The notes: a model not told the origin generated them from the sequence alone. DNA of 64,000 bases from CAWCTD01 sp963798455 (GCA_963798455.1 CAWCTD010000003.1:372001-436000), one strand, 5' to 3'. Numbered from the stretch's first letter, positions 35,361 to 49,742 are shown. Numbers and translations: made by a program.

Positions 35361-35888
35361 TTGGTTCAAGATAATAGGCACAAGGGTCTACTACAATTCG
35401 TCAAACGGATCGCAGATGTACCTCTCGGCTACTCCAGAGAGGACCTCATCATGCTTCGTAGTGTTGCTTCGAGGGAGTATCCCTCTTTGGTGCCGTTGAT
35501 TGACGAGTATGTAAAGCTGGCTGAACGGTCCGCGACAGACGTGCACGCCCCGGGCCACCCTGCCGCCAGGCGTTCAGTCGGTGCACATCGAGAAGATATG
35601 CACCTCTTCGATCTGCTCCGAGAGCGAAAACTCTTCCCGTCCAATGCCGATCTCTCTGAATTCGCCGGGAGGATTCTCCCCGGAATACAGAGACATCGCT
35701 TTGACAAGATGTCGCGGGGGGATATCGCAGCTAGGATCATTGAGCATCTAGAAACTAAGGATCGAAGCACCCGCGAGGAGCTAGAGGCGTCCATGAGAGA
35801 AGCGATGAAATCTGGAAGCCCGAGGCCCACCGAGAGGCAGAGTTTTCTCTCCAAGTGGGAAAAAATAATAAAGGGCATCCAGCTTTGA
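35361..35888 (+). CDS. Unknown protein, second gene of ParA cassette
   Basis: A 175-residue predicted protein beginning at TTG 35361, one base after the parA stop, with GGAG nine bases upstream. No signal peptide or membrane segment. The N-terminal part (LLQFVKRIADVPLGYSREDL) is helical. A linker with HAPGHPAARRS precedes a helical C-terminal domain: MHLFDLLRERKLFPSNADLS, RFDKMSRGDIAARIIEHLE and SFLSKWEKIIKGIQ. The last part looks like a well-conserved small domain with basic character, perhaps nucleic-acid or protein binding. I do not recognise a family. Being sandwiched between parA and the next gene with 1-base spacings implies a single functional unit. Confidence 0.7.
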   Translation: MVQDNRHKGLLQFVKRIADVPLGYSREDLIMLRSVASREYPSLVPLIDEYVKLAERSATDVHAPGHPAARRSVGAHREDMHLFDLLRERKLFPSNADLSEFAGRILPGIQRHRFDKMSRGDIAARIIEHLETKDRSTREELEASMREAMKSGSPRPTERQSFLSKWEKIIKGIQL

Positions 35889-35889
35889 T

Positions 35890-36609
35890 ATGGCCAGGAG
35901 GCCCATTGCTTCGATTGCTGCTGATCTCAAGGAGGTGATCGCATTTTTCAAGGACCGCCATATAATCACATCCAATCCTTCAGCGGCTTTGACTGAAAAC
36001 ATGAGGAGAATCCATCGAGCAACCTACAGCCTGATCTTATGGCGCTTCCGACTCAAGGGGCTTCGTGAGCACGGAAAAGTCTTTGTTGAGGAGATTGCTT
36101 CCGATGCACTTCAGGTGCTTCCTCAAATTTTAATGGGCTATGGCAAGACCGCGAAGTTGCTTACCCGGGGAATCATTGAGAACACACTGCGGCATATCTA
36201 CTTTTCTGATCATCCCATTGAGTTTCAAAGGATGAACCGCGAGGGGAAGTGGTACCTGACCATGGAGGAGCTTTTAAGCTACGCGAAAGCCCACCCCGTC
36301 TTCACTGAATCCGAGAAACGATTTGATGCGATAAACAGACTCAGCACGCTGTACGGCATCTTATCGGCTGGCGTACACGGTCGCACCGTACGAGATTTGG
36401 AAATGCGCCTTGCTTTGAAGAGAATTGCCTACTCGGAGAATGCGGCCAAGGAGCAAGCAGATTTGATCGAAAAGTGTGCCGCGCCAGCAAACTTCCTATT
36501 GGCCGTGTTCCACCGAGAGAGAATGGGCACTTTTACTCCAGAAGATCGCAGGATTATTCTTCTATCGATGCCAGCCCGGGCGCGGCAAGTGTGGCGAGAA
36601 GTTCCATGA
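35890..36609 (+). CDS. Unknown, possibly HEPN-like protein, third gene of ParA cassette
   Basis: A 239-residue helical protein starting one base after the previous stop. It has no signal or membrane segment. The stretch GIIENTLRHIYFSDHPIEF (about 101-119) contains R-H-x5-H, which would fit the loose Rx4-6H motif of HEPN nucleases with a polar residue after the arginine. LYGILSAGVHGRTVRD is of the 'LS..VHG' type often seen in AbiU2/HEPN-like proteins of defence islands. These are weak, by-eye similarities; a structural search would decide. If right, the cassette would couple a ParA-type ATPase to a potential RNase, a toxin-like arrangement. Confidence 0.65.
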   Translation: MARRPIASIAADLKEVIAFFKDRHIITSNPSAALTENMRRIHRATYSLILWRFRLKGLREHGKVFVEEIASDALQVLPQILMGYGKTAKLLTRGIIENTLRHIYFSDHPIEFQRMNREGKWYLTMEELLSYAKAHPVFTESEKRFDAINRLSTLYGILSAGVHGRTVRDLEMRLALKRIAYSENAAKEQADLIEKCAAPANFLLAVFHRERMGTFTPEDRRIILLSMPARARQVWREVP

Positions 36610-36682
36610 ATCCTGATAGTTGCGTGGCATGTAGCATTTCTCCAAAGTCATTCGGGGACCGTTCCCCCGGGGAGGAGGTGAG

Positions 36683-36820
36683 ATGAAACCACTGCCAGCG
36701 CCGGATGTACCCGGTGAGACTCCGGCGGAGAGGATGAGCAACGCGCTCCGCATGGCCCTCACTGTGTCGAAAATGGACGTCTCTGAAGAGGGAAGCTGGG
36801 TGGAAGCGGACGCAGGCTAG
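36683..36820 (+). CDS. Small 45-residue protein with strong ribosome site
   Basis: GGAGGAGGTGAG lies directly before the ATG at 36683. The frame reads MKPLPAPDVPGETPAERMSN, then ALRMALTVSKMDVSEEGSWV and ends EADAG. Short proteins opening with P.P.VPG.T..ER and a following amphipathic helix with VSK are, to my recollection, common in Acidobacteria; I cannot verify this here. The upstream 14-mer TTCCCCCGGGGAGG is shared with the parA leader. The gene is too short for function to be guessed, but start signal and codon usage make it credible. Confidence 0.55.
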   Translation: MKPLPAPDVPGETPAERMSNALRMALTVSKMDVSEEGSWVEADAG

Positions 36821-36826
36821 AAAGAC

Positions 36827-36844
36827 GCGGGCGAAGAAGCCCGC
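36827..36844 (+). terminator. Hairpin after the 45-residue gene
   Basis: GCGGGC (36827-36832) and GCCCGC (36839-36844) form a 6-bp GC stem around GAAGAA, seven bases after the stop codon. No T-run follows, so this is a weak or Rho-assisted terminator at best. Confidence 0.35.
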
Positions 36845-37049
36845 CTGACCGGCGGTTTGCCGCGCCGCCCACTGCGGTACTGGATGCTGGCATGAGTTGT
36901 CAGCTTTATTGTTGCCCTCGATTGTATCTCCACCCGCCCCAGGGTCACATCGAGCTCCACAGAATCTTCCTTGAGTTCTCAACTTCTTGCCGCCGGCCGC
37001 GGCCTTCAGCCCGGAGGCTCTCGTGCATGATGAGTGTGGGAGGCTCTCT

Positions 37050-37565
37050 ATGTCCGCTTGCCCCGCTGCCCCGGCCGCGACAGGTTCCGGTGTCCTTAGC
37101 GCCCTCTCCGTCGATCAGGCCAAGGCGGCCCTCACCCTGGCCCGAGGAGGCACCGTAACCGCCGCCGCCGATGCCATCGGCGTCCACCGCGCTTCCATCT
37201 ACAACTGGTTCAAGAAAGATCCCGGCTTCAAACAGGCCATCGAAGAGATCCGCCGCGATCGCAACGAACGCCTCATTGACGAGATGCGCGCGCTCGACTC
37301 GCTCGCCCTTTCGCGCCTGCGTCGCATCCTGGAAGACGATTCCGTCCCCGCCGCTGTTCAACTGCGCGCCGCAATGGCCGTTCTCAAGCGGCCGAAAGAA
37401 CCAAGCGGAATCGAGGAATGGAACGTGCCGCGCATGGAGAGCCTGCGCCACACCATCGACCGCAAGCCCAACGTCGCCGAGCCCCCCGCCTTCGACACAA
37501 CTCGACACATTTCGACACAAAACACAGAATCTGCGCTCCCGCCGGGGATATCGTCGGTCTGCTGA
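37050..37565 (+). CDS. Helix-turn-helix DNA-binding protein (terminase-small-subunit/phBC6A51-like)
   Basis: A 171-residue protein from the ATG at 37050 (GGGAGG seven bases upstream); an in-frame ATG at 36987 lacks a site. Residues ~25-85 contain a clear helix-turn-helix (QAKAALTLARGGTVTAAADA, then IGVHRASIYNWFKKDPGFKQ), followed by a helical region with RRDRNERLIDEM. This matches the HTH proteins related to phage terminase small subunits that are common as orphan genes in Acidobacteria. The C-terminus is low-complexity, with repeated TTRHISTQNTES-like words that arise from short DNA repeats (cgacaca). Its role may be transcriptional; no phage genes accompany it. It faces the 3' end of carB, 15 bases away. 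Confidence 0.65.
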   Translation: MSACPAAPAATGSGVLSALSVDQAKAALTLARGGTVTAAADAIGVHRASIYNWFKKDPGFKQAIEEIRRDRNERLIDEMRALDSLALSRLRRILEDDSVPAAVQLRAAMAVLKRPKEPSGIEEWNVPRMESLRHTIDRKPNVAEPPAFDTTRHISTQNTESALPPGISSVC

Positions 37566-37580
37566 TAGATCCGGGCTCGA

Positions 37581-40830
<3,250 letters not shown>

Positions 40831-40911
40831 CGATGTTGGATCCAGGATTGGGGTAAACAGACATTATCCACGAAAAGCGCCGGCGCATCCGAATCCCGCC
40901 GACGAGCCCGC

Positions 40912-41661
40912 CTAGAGCTGAACTCTCGAAAACAGGTAGCTGCCGACGCCCAGCAAGCCCGCGGTGATCAAGCACATGACCGCCAGGTCGGTGGTTGCGC
41001 CGAAGTGATAGCCGCCCCCGGCCAGCGCCCCCCGCAGACCATCCACGCCGTAAGAAAGGGGATCGAGGGACGCGATCATCTCGATCGGCTTGATGGTGTG
41101 CCCCAGCGGAAACAAAGCGCCGGAAAGGAAGAACGTCGGCATCACCAGGAAGTTCATCACCAACTGGAAGCCCTGGAAATCCTCCAGCAGGGAGGCGATC
41201 GCCGTGCCCAGCGCCGTGAACATGACGGCGATGAGCGCCATGTACACCAATGCCAGCGGCCACGCACCCCAGTTCGCCGGGCGAAAGCCGACCACCAGGC
41301 AGATGGCCACCACGATGAAGCCCTGGATCAAGGCCACGGTCGCTCCGCCCACCGTCCTGCCGATCATGATCATGAGCCGCGGCACCGGCGCCACCAGCGT
41401 TTCCTTCAGGAAGCCGAACTGCCGGTCCCAGATCAGGTCGATCCCCGAAAACAGGGCTGTGAAAAGGATGGTCATCCCCACCACGCCCGGCGCGAGGAAC
41501 TGGATATAGTTGCCTTGGCCGGCCTTCTGGAAAATCGGCCCGAAGCCCAACCCGAATCCGAGCAGGAACAGCAACGGCTGGCCGAGCGATCCGACCACGC
41601 GGGCGCGCGAGCGCACGTAGCGTTTCAACTGCCGGAGCCACAGCACGTAGACCGCGTTCAT
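40912..41661 (-). CDS. ABC-2 type transporter permease (DrrB-like)
   Basis: A 249-residue integral membrane protein with about six TM helices, starting MNAVYVLWLRQLKRYVRSRA at 41661. PLLFLLGFGLGFGPIF, VVGMTILFTALFSGIDLIWD, and FGFLKETLVAPVPRL are the typical DrrB/ABC-2 permease blocks, followed by MIMIGRTVGGATVALIQGF and FPLGHTIKPIEMIASLDPLS. It should form the channel half of an exporter with the ATPase encoded just upstream, with which it overlaps by four bases (ATGA). The exported compound (drug, lipid or polysaccharide) is unknown. Confidence 0.88.
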   Translation of the reverse strand: MNAVYVLWLRQLKRYVRSRARVVGSLGQPLLFLLGFGLGFGPIFQKAGQGNYIQFLAPGVVGMTILFTALFSGIDLIWDRQFGFLKETLVAPVPRLMIMIGRTVGGATVALIQGFIVVAICLVVGFRPANWGAWPLALVYMALIAVMFTALGTAIASLLEDFQGFQLVMNFLVMPTFFLSGALFPLGHTIKPIEMIASLDPLSYGVDGLRGALAGGGYHFGATTDLAVMCLITAGLLGVGSYLFSRVQL

Positions 41662-42452
41662 CGCCGCCTCCTGGTCCAGACCTTGGCCATGTTCCGCATC
41701 TGGTCCAGGCCGGTCGCGTCTTCGTCGCGTATCGAGGCGCCCGTCAACGCGAGGAACGCCTGCTCCAGAGTCTCGGAATTGGTCTGCCGCTTCAGTTGCT
41801 GAGGCGATCCCTGGGCCACAATGCGGCCGTGATCGATGATGGCAATGCGGTGCGCCACGCGGTCGGCCTCTTCCATGTAGTGAGTGGTCAGGAACACCGT
41901 GACGCGCTCCTCCGTGTTGAGCATCTTGACGTGGTGCCAGAGCTGGTTGCGGGTTTGGGGGTCCAGGCCCAGCGTGGGCTCGTCCAGAAACAGGATCTTG
42001 GGGGTGTGCAGCAGGCCGCGGGCGATCTCCAGCCGGCGCCGCATGCCGCCCGAGAACTGCTTGACCAGATCGTCGCGCCGGTCCCATAGTTCGAAGAGTT
42101 TCAGCAGCCTTGGAATCCGCTCGATCCGCAGTTTGCGGGGCACCTTGTAAAGCACGCCGTGAAAGTCCATGTTCTCGTACGCCGTCAGCTCGTCGTCCAG
42201 GCTGGGGTCCTGGAAGACGATGCCGAAAAGCTTCCGCACCTGGTTTTGATGGACGGCCGGATCCAGGCCGTCGATTTCGACTTTCCCCGAGGTCGGCCGC
42301 AGCAGCGTGGTGAGCATCTTGATTGTGGTTGTCTTGCCCGCGCCGTTGGGCCCCAGGAAGGCGAAGATCTCGCCCCGCCCCACATCGAAAGAGATGTCGC
42401 TGACCGCCTCAAAAGCGCCGAACTTCTTGACCAGATTCTCCGCTTTTATCAT
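41658..42452 (-). CDS. ABC transporter ATP-binding protein (DrrA-like)
   Basis: A 264-residue ATPase. Walker A GPNGAGKTT (about 34-42), Q-loop IVFQDPSLDDELTA, the signature FSGGMRRRLEIARGLLH and Walker B ILFLDEPTLGLDPQT are all canonical. The H-loop TTHYMEEADRVAHRIAIIDHG is of the daunorubicin-resistance (DrrA) subfamily, and the C-terminal extension (TLEQAFLALTG) also fits. It powers the overlapping permease. The pair lies 15 bases downstream of the M49-like peptidase, on the same strand, but the functional link is uncertain. Confidence 0.92.
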   Translation of the reverse strand: MIKAENLVKKFGAFEAVSDISFDVGRGEIFAFLGPNGAGKTTTIKMLTTLLRPTSGKVEIDGLDPAVHQNQVRKLFGIVFQDPSLDDELTAYENMDFHGVLYKVPRKLRIERIPRLLKLFELWDRRDDLVKQFSGGMRRRLEIARGLLHTPKILFLDEPTLGLDPQTRNQLWHHVKMLNTEERVTVFLTTHYMEEADRVAHRIAIIDHGRIVAQGSPQQLKRQTNSETLEQAFLALTGASIRDEDATGLDQMRNMAKVWTRRRR

Positions 42453-42467
42453 GTTCCTGGTGTGTGT

Positions 42468-44111
42468 TCAGAACGGCTTGCCCTGCTCGAAGACGACATC
42501 CACCGGGATGCCGGCGTGCGCGACTCTATCCAGGTCGGCCTTGAGCGTCGGGCTCATCGTGCCCATCTCTTTTACGAAGCGCGTCACGGCGTCGTAGTCC
42601 CCGTCGCCCTGAAGCCGGATGATCTTCTCGGACAGGCCGTTCACCGCCTCCTGCATCTTGGCCGCGTTCACGCTATAGGTCCCGCTCGCCGCGTCCCGTG
42701 AAAACGCACCCGCCTTTTCGAAATAGTTGAACCGCACCAGGTTGGCCACTCCGTGCGCGTCGGCGGCTCCGAACCGGACAGACCGGAAGATGCCCGCCAG
42801 GAAGGTGACGTAGTTGTCCATGAGCGCGGTGTCGCGATACTCCCCGCTCTCCTGAAGCTTGGTGACTAGGTACAATCCCAGGACGTCCGCCTTGCCCTCT
42901 TCCATGGACGAAGCTTGATCCTTGAGCGCCTCGCGCACGGTCCCCTTGCCCGTGAGCGTCCGCTTGATGCCCAGCCCGTGCGCCACTTCGTGGAACATGG
43001 TGTCGGCGAAGAAGGCATCGAATTTGATGTGCGGGCGCTGATCCGGGGCGATGAGGACGTTGGCAATCGGCGCCAGTATCTTGTCGAACTTGGCCCGCAT
43101 GGCATTTTCGAGCTGAAGCCGCCGCGTGCCCTTCTTGAGCTGGATTTCCTCGTCATTTGGAAGGTTGACGGCGATGGTCTTCGCTCCCGCGTTCGAGTCG
43201 CCCGCGTAGTACAGAACGTCGTAGGCGTTCAGGTCGGAGTCTGTCCCGGGCTTCTCGCGCTTGTACGCCTCCGGCACGGGCAGACCCGCCTGCAACCCAG
43301 GCAGCAGCGCGGCGTATCGCGCCAGGCGCCCGCTCCACTGCTTGTCCTTCACCAGCACATAGGCTTCGTAGGCGGCCTTGTAGCCGAACAACTGGTCCTC
43401 GTAGGTTTCGATGGGCCCGATGACCACATCCACGATGTTGGTCTTCATGTCCAGCCAGGCCATGTCGCTGGCACGATAGTCATCGGTCAGCAGAGCCTGG
43501 GCGCGGAGCTGCAAGTATCGGCGCAGTCCGGGGTCCTCCGCCAGTTTGGCCGCCTCGCGCAGCTTGCCGGCCGCGATCTGCAGCGGCCCGGCGAAGGCGT
43601 CGTGGTAGGGGACGGCCACCAGCCCGCCGCCCGATGGGCGCGTGACCAAGGTGTACAGGCTCTTGAGCTGCCTGGCCGCATCCGGGGACGCGGAAGCCGC
43701 CGCCTCGAACTGGTCCTTGGTCATGTCGGAAGGATAGAAGTTCGCCCCCGGCGGCTTCGGGCCGAAGCCCGGGACGAACGGCGTGTTCCCGTCGAGCCGG
43801 TCCCACGGGCCGTAGTTGATCTCCACGTAACGCCGTGTGTCGGGGTCCGTGATCTTGGCCAGCAGGGCTTGCTTGTCGCCGTATGCCTGCTGCCAGAACA
43901 AGTCGTCCATCACCTTGGCCGCGTCGATGAGCAGCGGGATCATCTGCCGCTCCTTCGCGGTGAGCACGCTCGGGTCGATCTCCAGCCGCACCGGGGCGTA
44001 CTGTGCCAGCTTCTCCTTCATGGTTGTGCCTTCGACCTTCTTCTCCGGGACCTGCCGGCAACCGAGCAGGGTAACTGCCGTCATGAGGCAAAACGCAGTT
44101 CCGCTTCGCAT
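42468..44111 (-). CDS. M49-like zinc peptidase, predicted lipoprotein
   Basis: A 547-residue protein from the ATG at 44111. The leader MRSGTAFCLMTAVTLLGC ends in a lipobox (LLGC), so it should be a lipoprotein facing the periplasm. The body resembles dipeptidyl-peptidase-III-like M49 proteins of Acidobacteria: YEINYGPWDRLDGNTPFVPG-type substrate region, a zinc site in DTMFHEVAHGLGIKRT, and a downstream glutamate block EEGKADVLGLYLV. Classical M49 enzymes have HExxGH with a one-residue insertion; here the site reads HEVAH, a plain HExxH. It should cleave short peptides or act on a linked substrate. It sits upstream of the ABC exporter pair in the same direction. Confidence 0.75.
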   Translation of the reverse strand: MRSGTAFCLMTAVTLLGCRQVPEKKVEGTTMKEKLAQYAPVRLEIDPSVLTAKERQMIPLLIDAAKVMDDLFWQQAYGDKQALLAKITDPDTRRYVEINYGPWDRLDGNTPFVPGFGPKPPGANFYPSDMTKDQFEAAASASPDAARQLKSLYTLVTRPSGGGLVAVPYHDAFAGPLQIAAGKLREAAKLAEDPGLRRYLQLRAQALLTDDYRASDMAWLDMKTNIVDVVIGPIETYEDQLFGYKAAYEAYVLVKDKQWSGRLARYAALLPGLQAGLPVPEAYKREKPGTDSDLNAYDVLYYAGDSNAGAKTIAVNLPNDEEIQLKKGTRRLQLENAMRAKFDKILAPIANVLIAPDQRPHIKFDAFFADTMFHEVAHGLGIKRTLTGKGTVREALKDQASSMEEGKADVLGLYLVTKLQESGEYRDTALMDNYVTFLAGIFRSVRFGAADAHGVANLVRFNYFEKAGAFSRDAASGTYSVNAAKMQEAVNGLSEKIIRLQGDGDYDAVTRFVKEMGTMSPTLKADLDRVAHAGIPVDVVFEQGKPF

Positions 44112-44302
44112 GGGCTTCTGATAGCGATTGTAGCGGCAAAGCCCAGCGTGAAGCATGGCTTCAGCCGCCAACGTCGAGGCTTAGGCGACCCCGCCCGGCG
44201 GGGCTCACCGCGGCCGCCTCCTGCCTGGTGGCGGCTCTTGACATCGTCCCAGTTGCAATCCATTGATTCTTTGCGGCTTTGCGCCTTTGCGTGCCTTTGG
44301 AC

Positions 44303-44331
44303 TTGAAAGTTAACACAAACGTGCTTATAAT
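44303..44331 (+). promoter_or_regulatory. Near-consensus promoter of clpB
   Basis: TTGAAA at 44303-44308 and a perfect TATAAT at 44326-44331 are separated by 17 bases; the clpB ATG is at 44355. The CTTGAAA -35 would also suit a heat-shock sigma factor, but the -10 is vegetative, not CCCCAT-like. I see no complete CIRCE or HAIR inverted repeat here. Confidence 0.75.
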
Positions 44332-44354
44332 ATCTGATAGGGACGCACTAAAGC

Positions 44355-47003
<2,649 letters not shown>

Positions 47004-47006
47004 GCC

Positions 47007-47375
47007 ATGTCACAAAGGTCCAGGCTCCGGCCGTTTTTCGCGGTCCCCCAAACGGCGCTGGGGGAGCACACGACGTGGCAGCCCGCCGCGGACATTTACC
47101 GCACGAAGTCGGGCTGGCTGCTCAAATTCGAATTGGCGGGCGTGACGATGGAAGACGTGAACATCGAAGTACACGGCTCGCGCCTCTCAGTCCGGGGCGT
47201 GCGGCGGGACCTGGTGCTGGACGAGTGCTGCTCCTACCACTCGCTCGAAATCGCGTACAGCCGCTTCGAAAGGACCGTCGAGCTGCCGTGCAACCTGGAA
47301 GAAGCCAAGCTGGATTTCGAGTTTCGAAACGGGATTTTGTTGGTCCGCATAGGGACAGAAGGGGGGCAACTTTGA
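47007..47375 (+). CDS. Small heat-shock protein, Hsp20/alpha-crystallin family
   Basis: A 122-residue protein that is essentially one alpha-crystallin domain: WQPAADIYRTKSGWLLKFEL then AGVTMEDVNIEVHGSRLSVR, and a C-terminal beta strand block (YSRFERTVELPCNLEEAKLD then FEFRNGILLVRI). The final IxI-type extension is short (LLVRI). It would bind unfolding proteins and hand them to ClpB/DnaK. It sits between clpB and lon: four bases after clpB, and its stop overlaps the TTG start of lon. This gives a holder-disaggregase-protease set on one transcript. Confidence 0.9.
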   Translation: MSQRSRLRPFFAVPQTALGEHTTWQPAADIYRTKSGWLLKFELAGVTMEDVNIEVHGSRLSVRGVRRDLVLDECCSYHSLEIAYSRFERTVELPCNLEEAKLDFEFRNGILLVRIGTEGGQL

Positions 47376-49723
47376 GTGAACATGTGAAGTCGTTGCCGCT
47401 TTTGCCGTTGAAGAACAGTGTGCTGTTTCCCCACCTACTGATGCCTCTTTCGGTGGGCAGGCCGGCCTCGCTGGCGGCTGTGGACGCCGCACTCACCACC
47501 GAAGAGAAGGAGATCGTCATCGTCGCGCAGCGCGATGGCGAGGTCGAATCACCGGGGCTGGCGGAGTTGTACGAGATCGGCACCAAGGCGGTCATCAAGA
47601 GGATGACGCGGCCGTCCGACGCGGCCATGGAATTGATTGTTCTTGGCCTTGAGCGGGTGAACATCGTCAGGCTGGAAGAGACGGAGCCTTACATGAAGGT
47701 TGCCGTGCAGCCGCTGCCGTTGCCCGACGACGCGGGTCCGGAGGTCGAGGCCCTGCACCACGAGGTCATGGAGCTGGCGGCCAAGGCCATCGCCATGGCG
47801 CAGCCCCAGGCTCCGCAGGAACTGGGCCGGCTGCTCGTCACCACCGAGGACTCCTTGCGGCTGGCCTACATGCTTGCCTCCATGTTTGGCCTGGACGTGA
47901 GCAAGGAGCAGGCGCTGCTGGAGGCGCAGACCCGGGCCGATACGCTGCGCCTGACGCACTCCTACCTGGCGCACGAGCTTCAGGTTTTGGAACTGCGCAC
48001 CAAGATTGCCTCGAACGCCCAAACCGAGATGGGCAAGGAGCAACGGGAGTACCTGCTGCGGCAGCAGTTGCGGGCCATCCAGCAGGAACTGGGTGAAAAG
48101 AATCCGGAACAAGCCGAGGTGGACCTGCTCAGGGAGCGCCTCCAGAAGACTGACCTGCCGGAGGAAGCGCGCACGGAAGCCGATCGCGAGCTGTCCCGGC
48201 TGGAGCGGCTTCCTTCCGGGGCCCCGGACTATCACGTCATACGCACGTGGCTCGAGTTCGTGCTGGAACTCCCTTGGAAGGTCCAAACGGAGGATCAACT
48301 CGACATCGCCCGCGCGCGGCAAGTGCTGGACGAAGACCACTACGACCTGAAGGAGGTCAAAGAGCGGATCCTGGAGCAACTGGGCGTGCTGAAGCTGAAC
48401 CCCGGCGCCAAGGCGCCCATCCTGTGCTTCGTGGGACCTCCGGGCACCGGCAAGACCTCTCTCGGCCAGTCCATCGCTCGCGCGCTCGGCCGCAAGTTCG
48501 AGCGCATGAGCCTGGGCGGAATGCACGACGAAGCCGAGCTGCGAGGCCATCGCCGCACTTACATCGGAGCCATGCCCGGCCGCGTCGTACAAGCCATCCG
48601 CAGGGCTGGCGCGAACAACCCGGTGGTCATGATGGACGAGGTGGACAAGCTCGGCCGCGATTTCCGGGGCGATCCCGCCTCCGCGCTGCTCGAGGTTCTG
48701 GACCCCGAGCAGAACAAGACCTTCCGCGATAACTACCTGGATTTGGCGTTCGACATCTCCAAGGTCCTCTTTATCACCACGGCGAACGCCCTGGACACGA
48801 TTCCGCGGCCGCTGCTGGACCGCATGGAATTGTTGCGACTGCCGGGCTACAGCGAGGAAGAAAAGCTGGAGATCGCTCGCAAGTATCTCACTCCCCGCCA
48901 GCTCAAGGAAGCCGGGCTCACCTTCGAGCAGTGCGGCGTCAGCGATGACGTCGTCCGGAGGATTATTTCGGGCTATACGCGCGAGGCCGGCCTCCGGCAG
49001 CTCGAGCGCGGCATCGGCCGGGTCGCCCGCAAAGTGGCGCTGCGCTTCGCCGAGGGCAACACCGAACCAGTGACTGTCCACCCCGACGACCTTGCGGACA
49101 TGCTAGGTCCCGAACGGTTCTACCCCGAGCAGCTTCGCAAGCAGCAACCGCCCGGGGTTGCCACGGGACTGGCCTGGACCGAAACGGGGGGCGACGTGCT
49201 CTACATCGAAGCCACCCTGCTGCCTGACGGCAAGGGTCTGACCTTGACCGGCCAACTGGGTGAAGTAATGCAGGAGTCGGTCAAGGCGGCCCAGAGCTTC
49301 ATCTGGTCCCACACGGATGAGCTCGGCATCGATCGCGCCAGCTTCAAGGACTACGGTGTCCACGTACACGTGCCGGCCGGGGCCATTCCCAAAGATGGTC
49401 CGTCCGCCGGAATTACGATGGCCGTGACCCTGGCGTCGCTGTACACTAAGCTCCCGGTGCGCAGCGACACCGCCATGACCGGCGAGATCACACTCACGGG
49501 GATGGTCCTGCCCATCGGGGGTCTCAAAGAGAAAGTGCTGGCCGCGCGCCGCGCCGGCCTGAAGCGGGTGATTCTGCCCAAGCCGAACAAAGCCGACCTG
49601 AGGGAACTGTCCGACGAGGTCCGCTCCGACATGGAGTTCATCTTTGCCGAGCGTATCGAGGACGTCCTCGCCGACGCCATTCCGGGCCTGGCCGATCGCC
49701 TAAGCGCGGCGAAGGTGGGATGA
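47372..49723 (+). CDS. lon: ATP-dependent protease La
   Basis: A 783-residue LonA from a TTG at 47372 (LSEHVKSLPLLPLKNSVLFP), preceded by GGGGGG; the TTG overlaps the hsp20 stop. The N-domain spans ~1-195, a coiled-coil region follows, then AAA+ with FVGPPGTGKTSLGQSIARAL and NNPVVMMDEVDKLGRDFRGD. The protease domain has the catalytic serine in PKDGPSAGITMAV and the lysine in PIGGLKEKVLAA. It degrades damaged and short-lived regulatory proteins. The open frame extends ~120 codons further upstream over hsp20, but that part is not Lon-like. A start at the later MPLSVGRPASL is less likely. Confidence 0.95.
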   Translation: MSEHVKSLPLLPLKNSVLFPHLLMPLSVGRPASLAAVDAALTTEEKEIVIVAQRDGEVESPGLAELYEIGTKAVIKRMTRPSDAAMELIVLGLERVNIVRLEETEPYMKVAVQPLPLPDDAGPEVEALHHEVMELAAKAIAMAQPQAPQELGRLLVTTEDSLRLAYMLASMFGLDVSKEQALLEAQTRADTLRLTHSYLAHELQVLELRTKIASNAQTEMGKEQREYLLRQQLRAIQQELGEKNPEQAEVDLLRERLQKTDLPEEARTEADRELSRLERLPSGAPDYHVIRTWLEFVLELPWKVQTEDQLDIARARQVLDEDHYDLKEVKERILEQLGVLKLNPGAKAPILCFVGPPGTGKTSLGQSIARALGRKFERMSLGGMHDEAELRGHRRTYIGAMPGRVVQAIRRAGANNPVVMMDEVDKLGRDFRGDPASALLEVLDPEQNKTFRDNYLDLAFDISKVLFITTANALDTIPRPLLDRMELLRLPGYSEEEKLEIARKYLTPRQLKEAGLTFEQCGVSDDVVRRIISGYTREAGLRQLERGIGRVARKVALRFAEGNTEPVTVHPDDLADMLGPERFYPEQLRKQQPPGVATGLAWTETGGDVLYIEATLLPDGKGLTLTGQLGEVMQESVKAAQSFIWSHTDELGIDRASFKDYGVHVHVPAGAIPKDGPSAGITMAVTLASLYTKLPVRSDTAMTGEITLTGMVLPIGGLKEKVLAARRAGLKRVILPKPNKADLRELSDEVRSDMEFIFAERIEDVLADAIPGLADRLSAAKVG

Positions 49724-49742
49724 GCGCACCGCCCAGAGGTCT

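Noticed and set aside
34496..36609. A plasmid or phage partition module
   Set aside because: There is no ParB, no centromere-like repeat and no replication gene; the partners do not look like partition proteins.
37490..37530. A tandem repeat or CRISPR-like array (cgacaca words) at the end of the HTH gene
   Set aside because: Only three short imperfect words, no spacer structure; it is a local low-complexity stretch.
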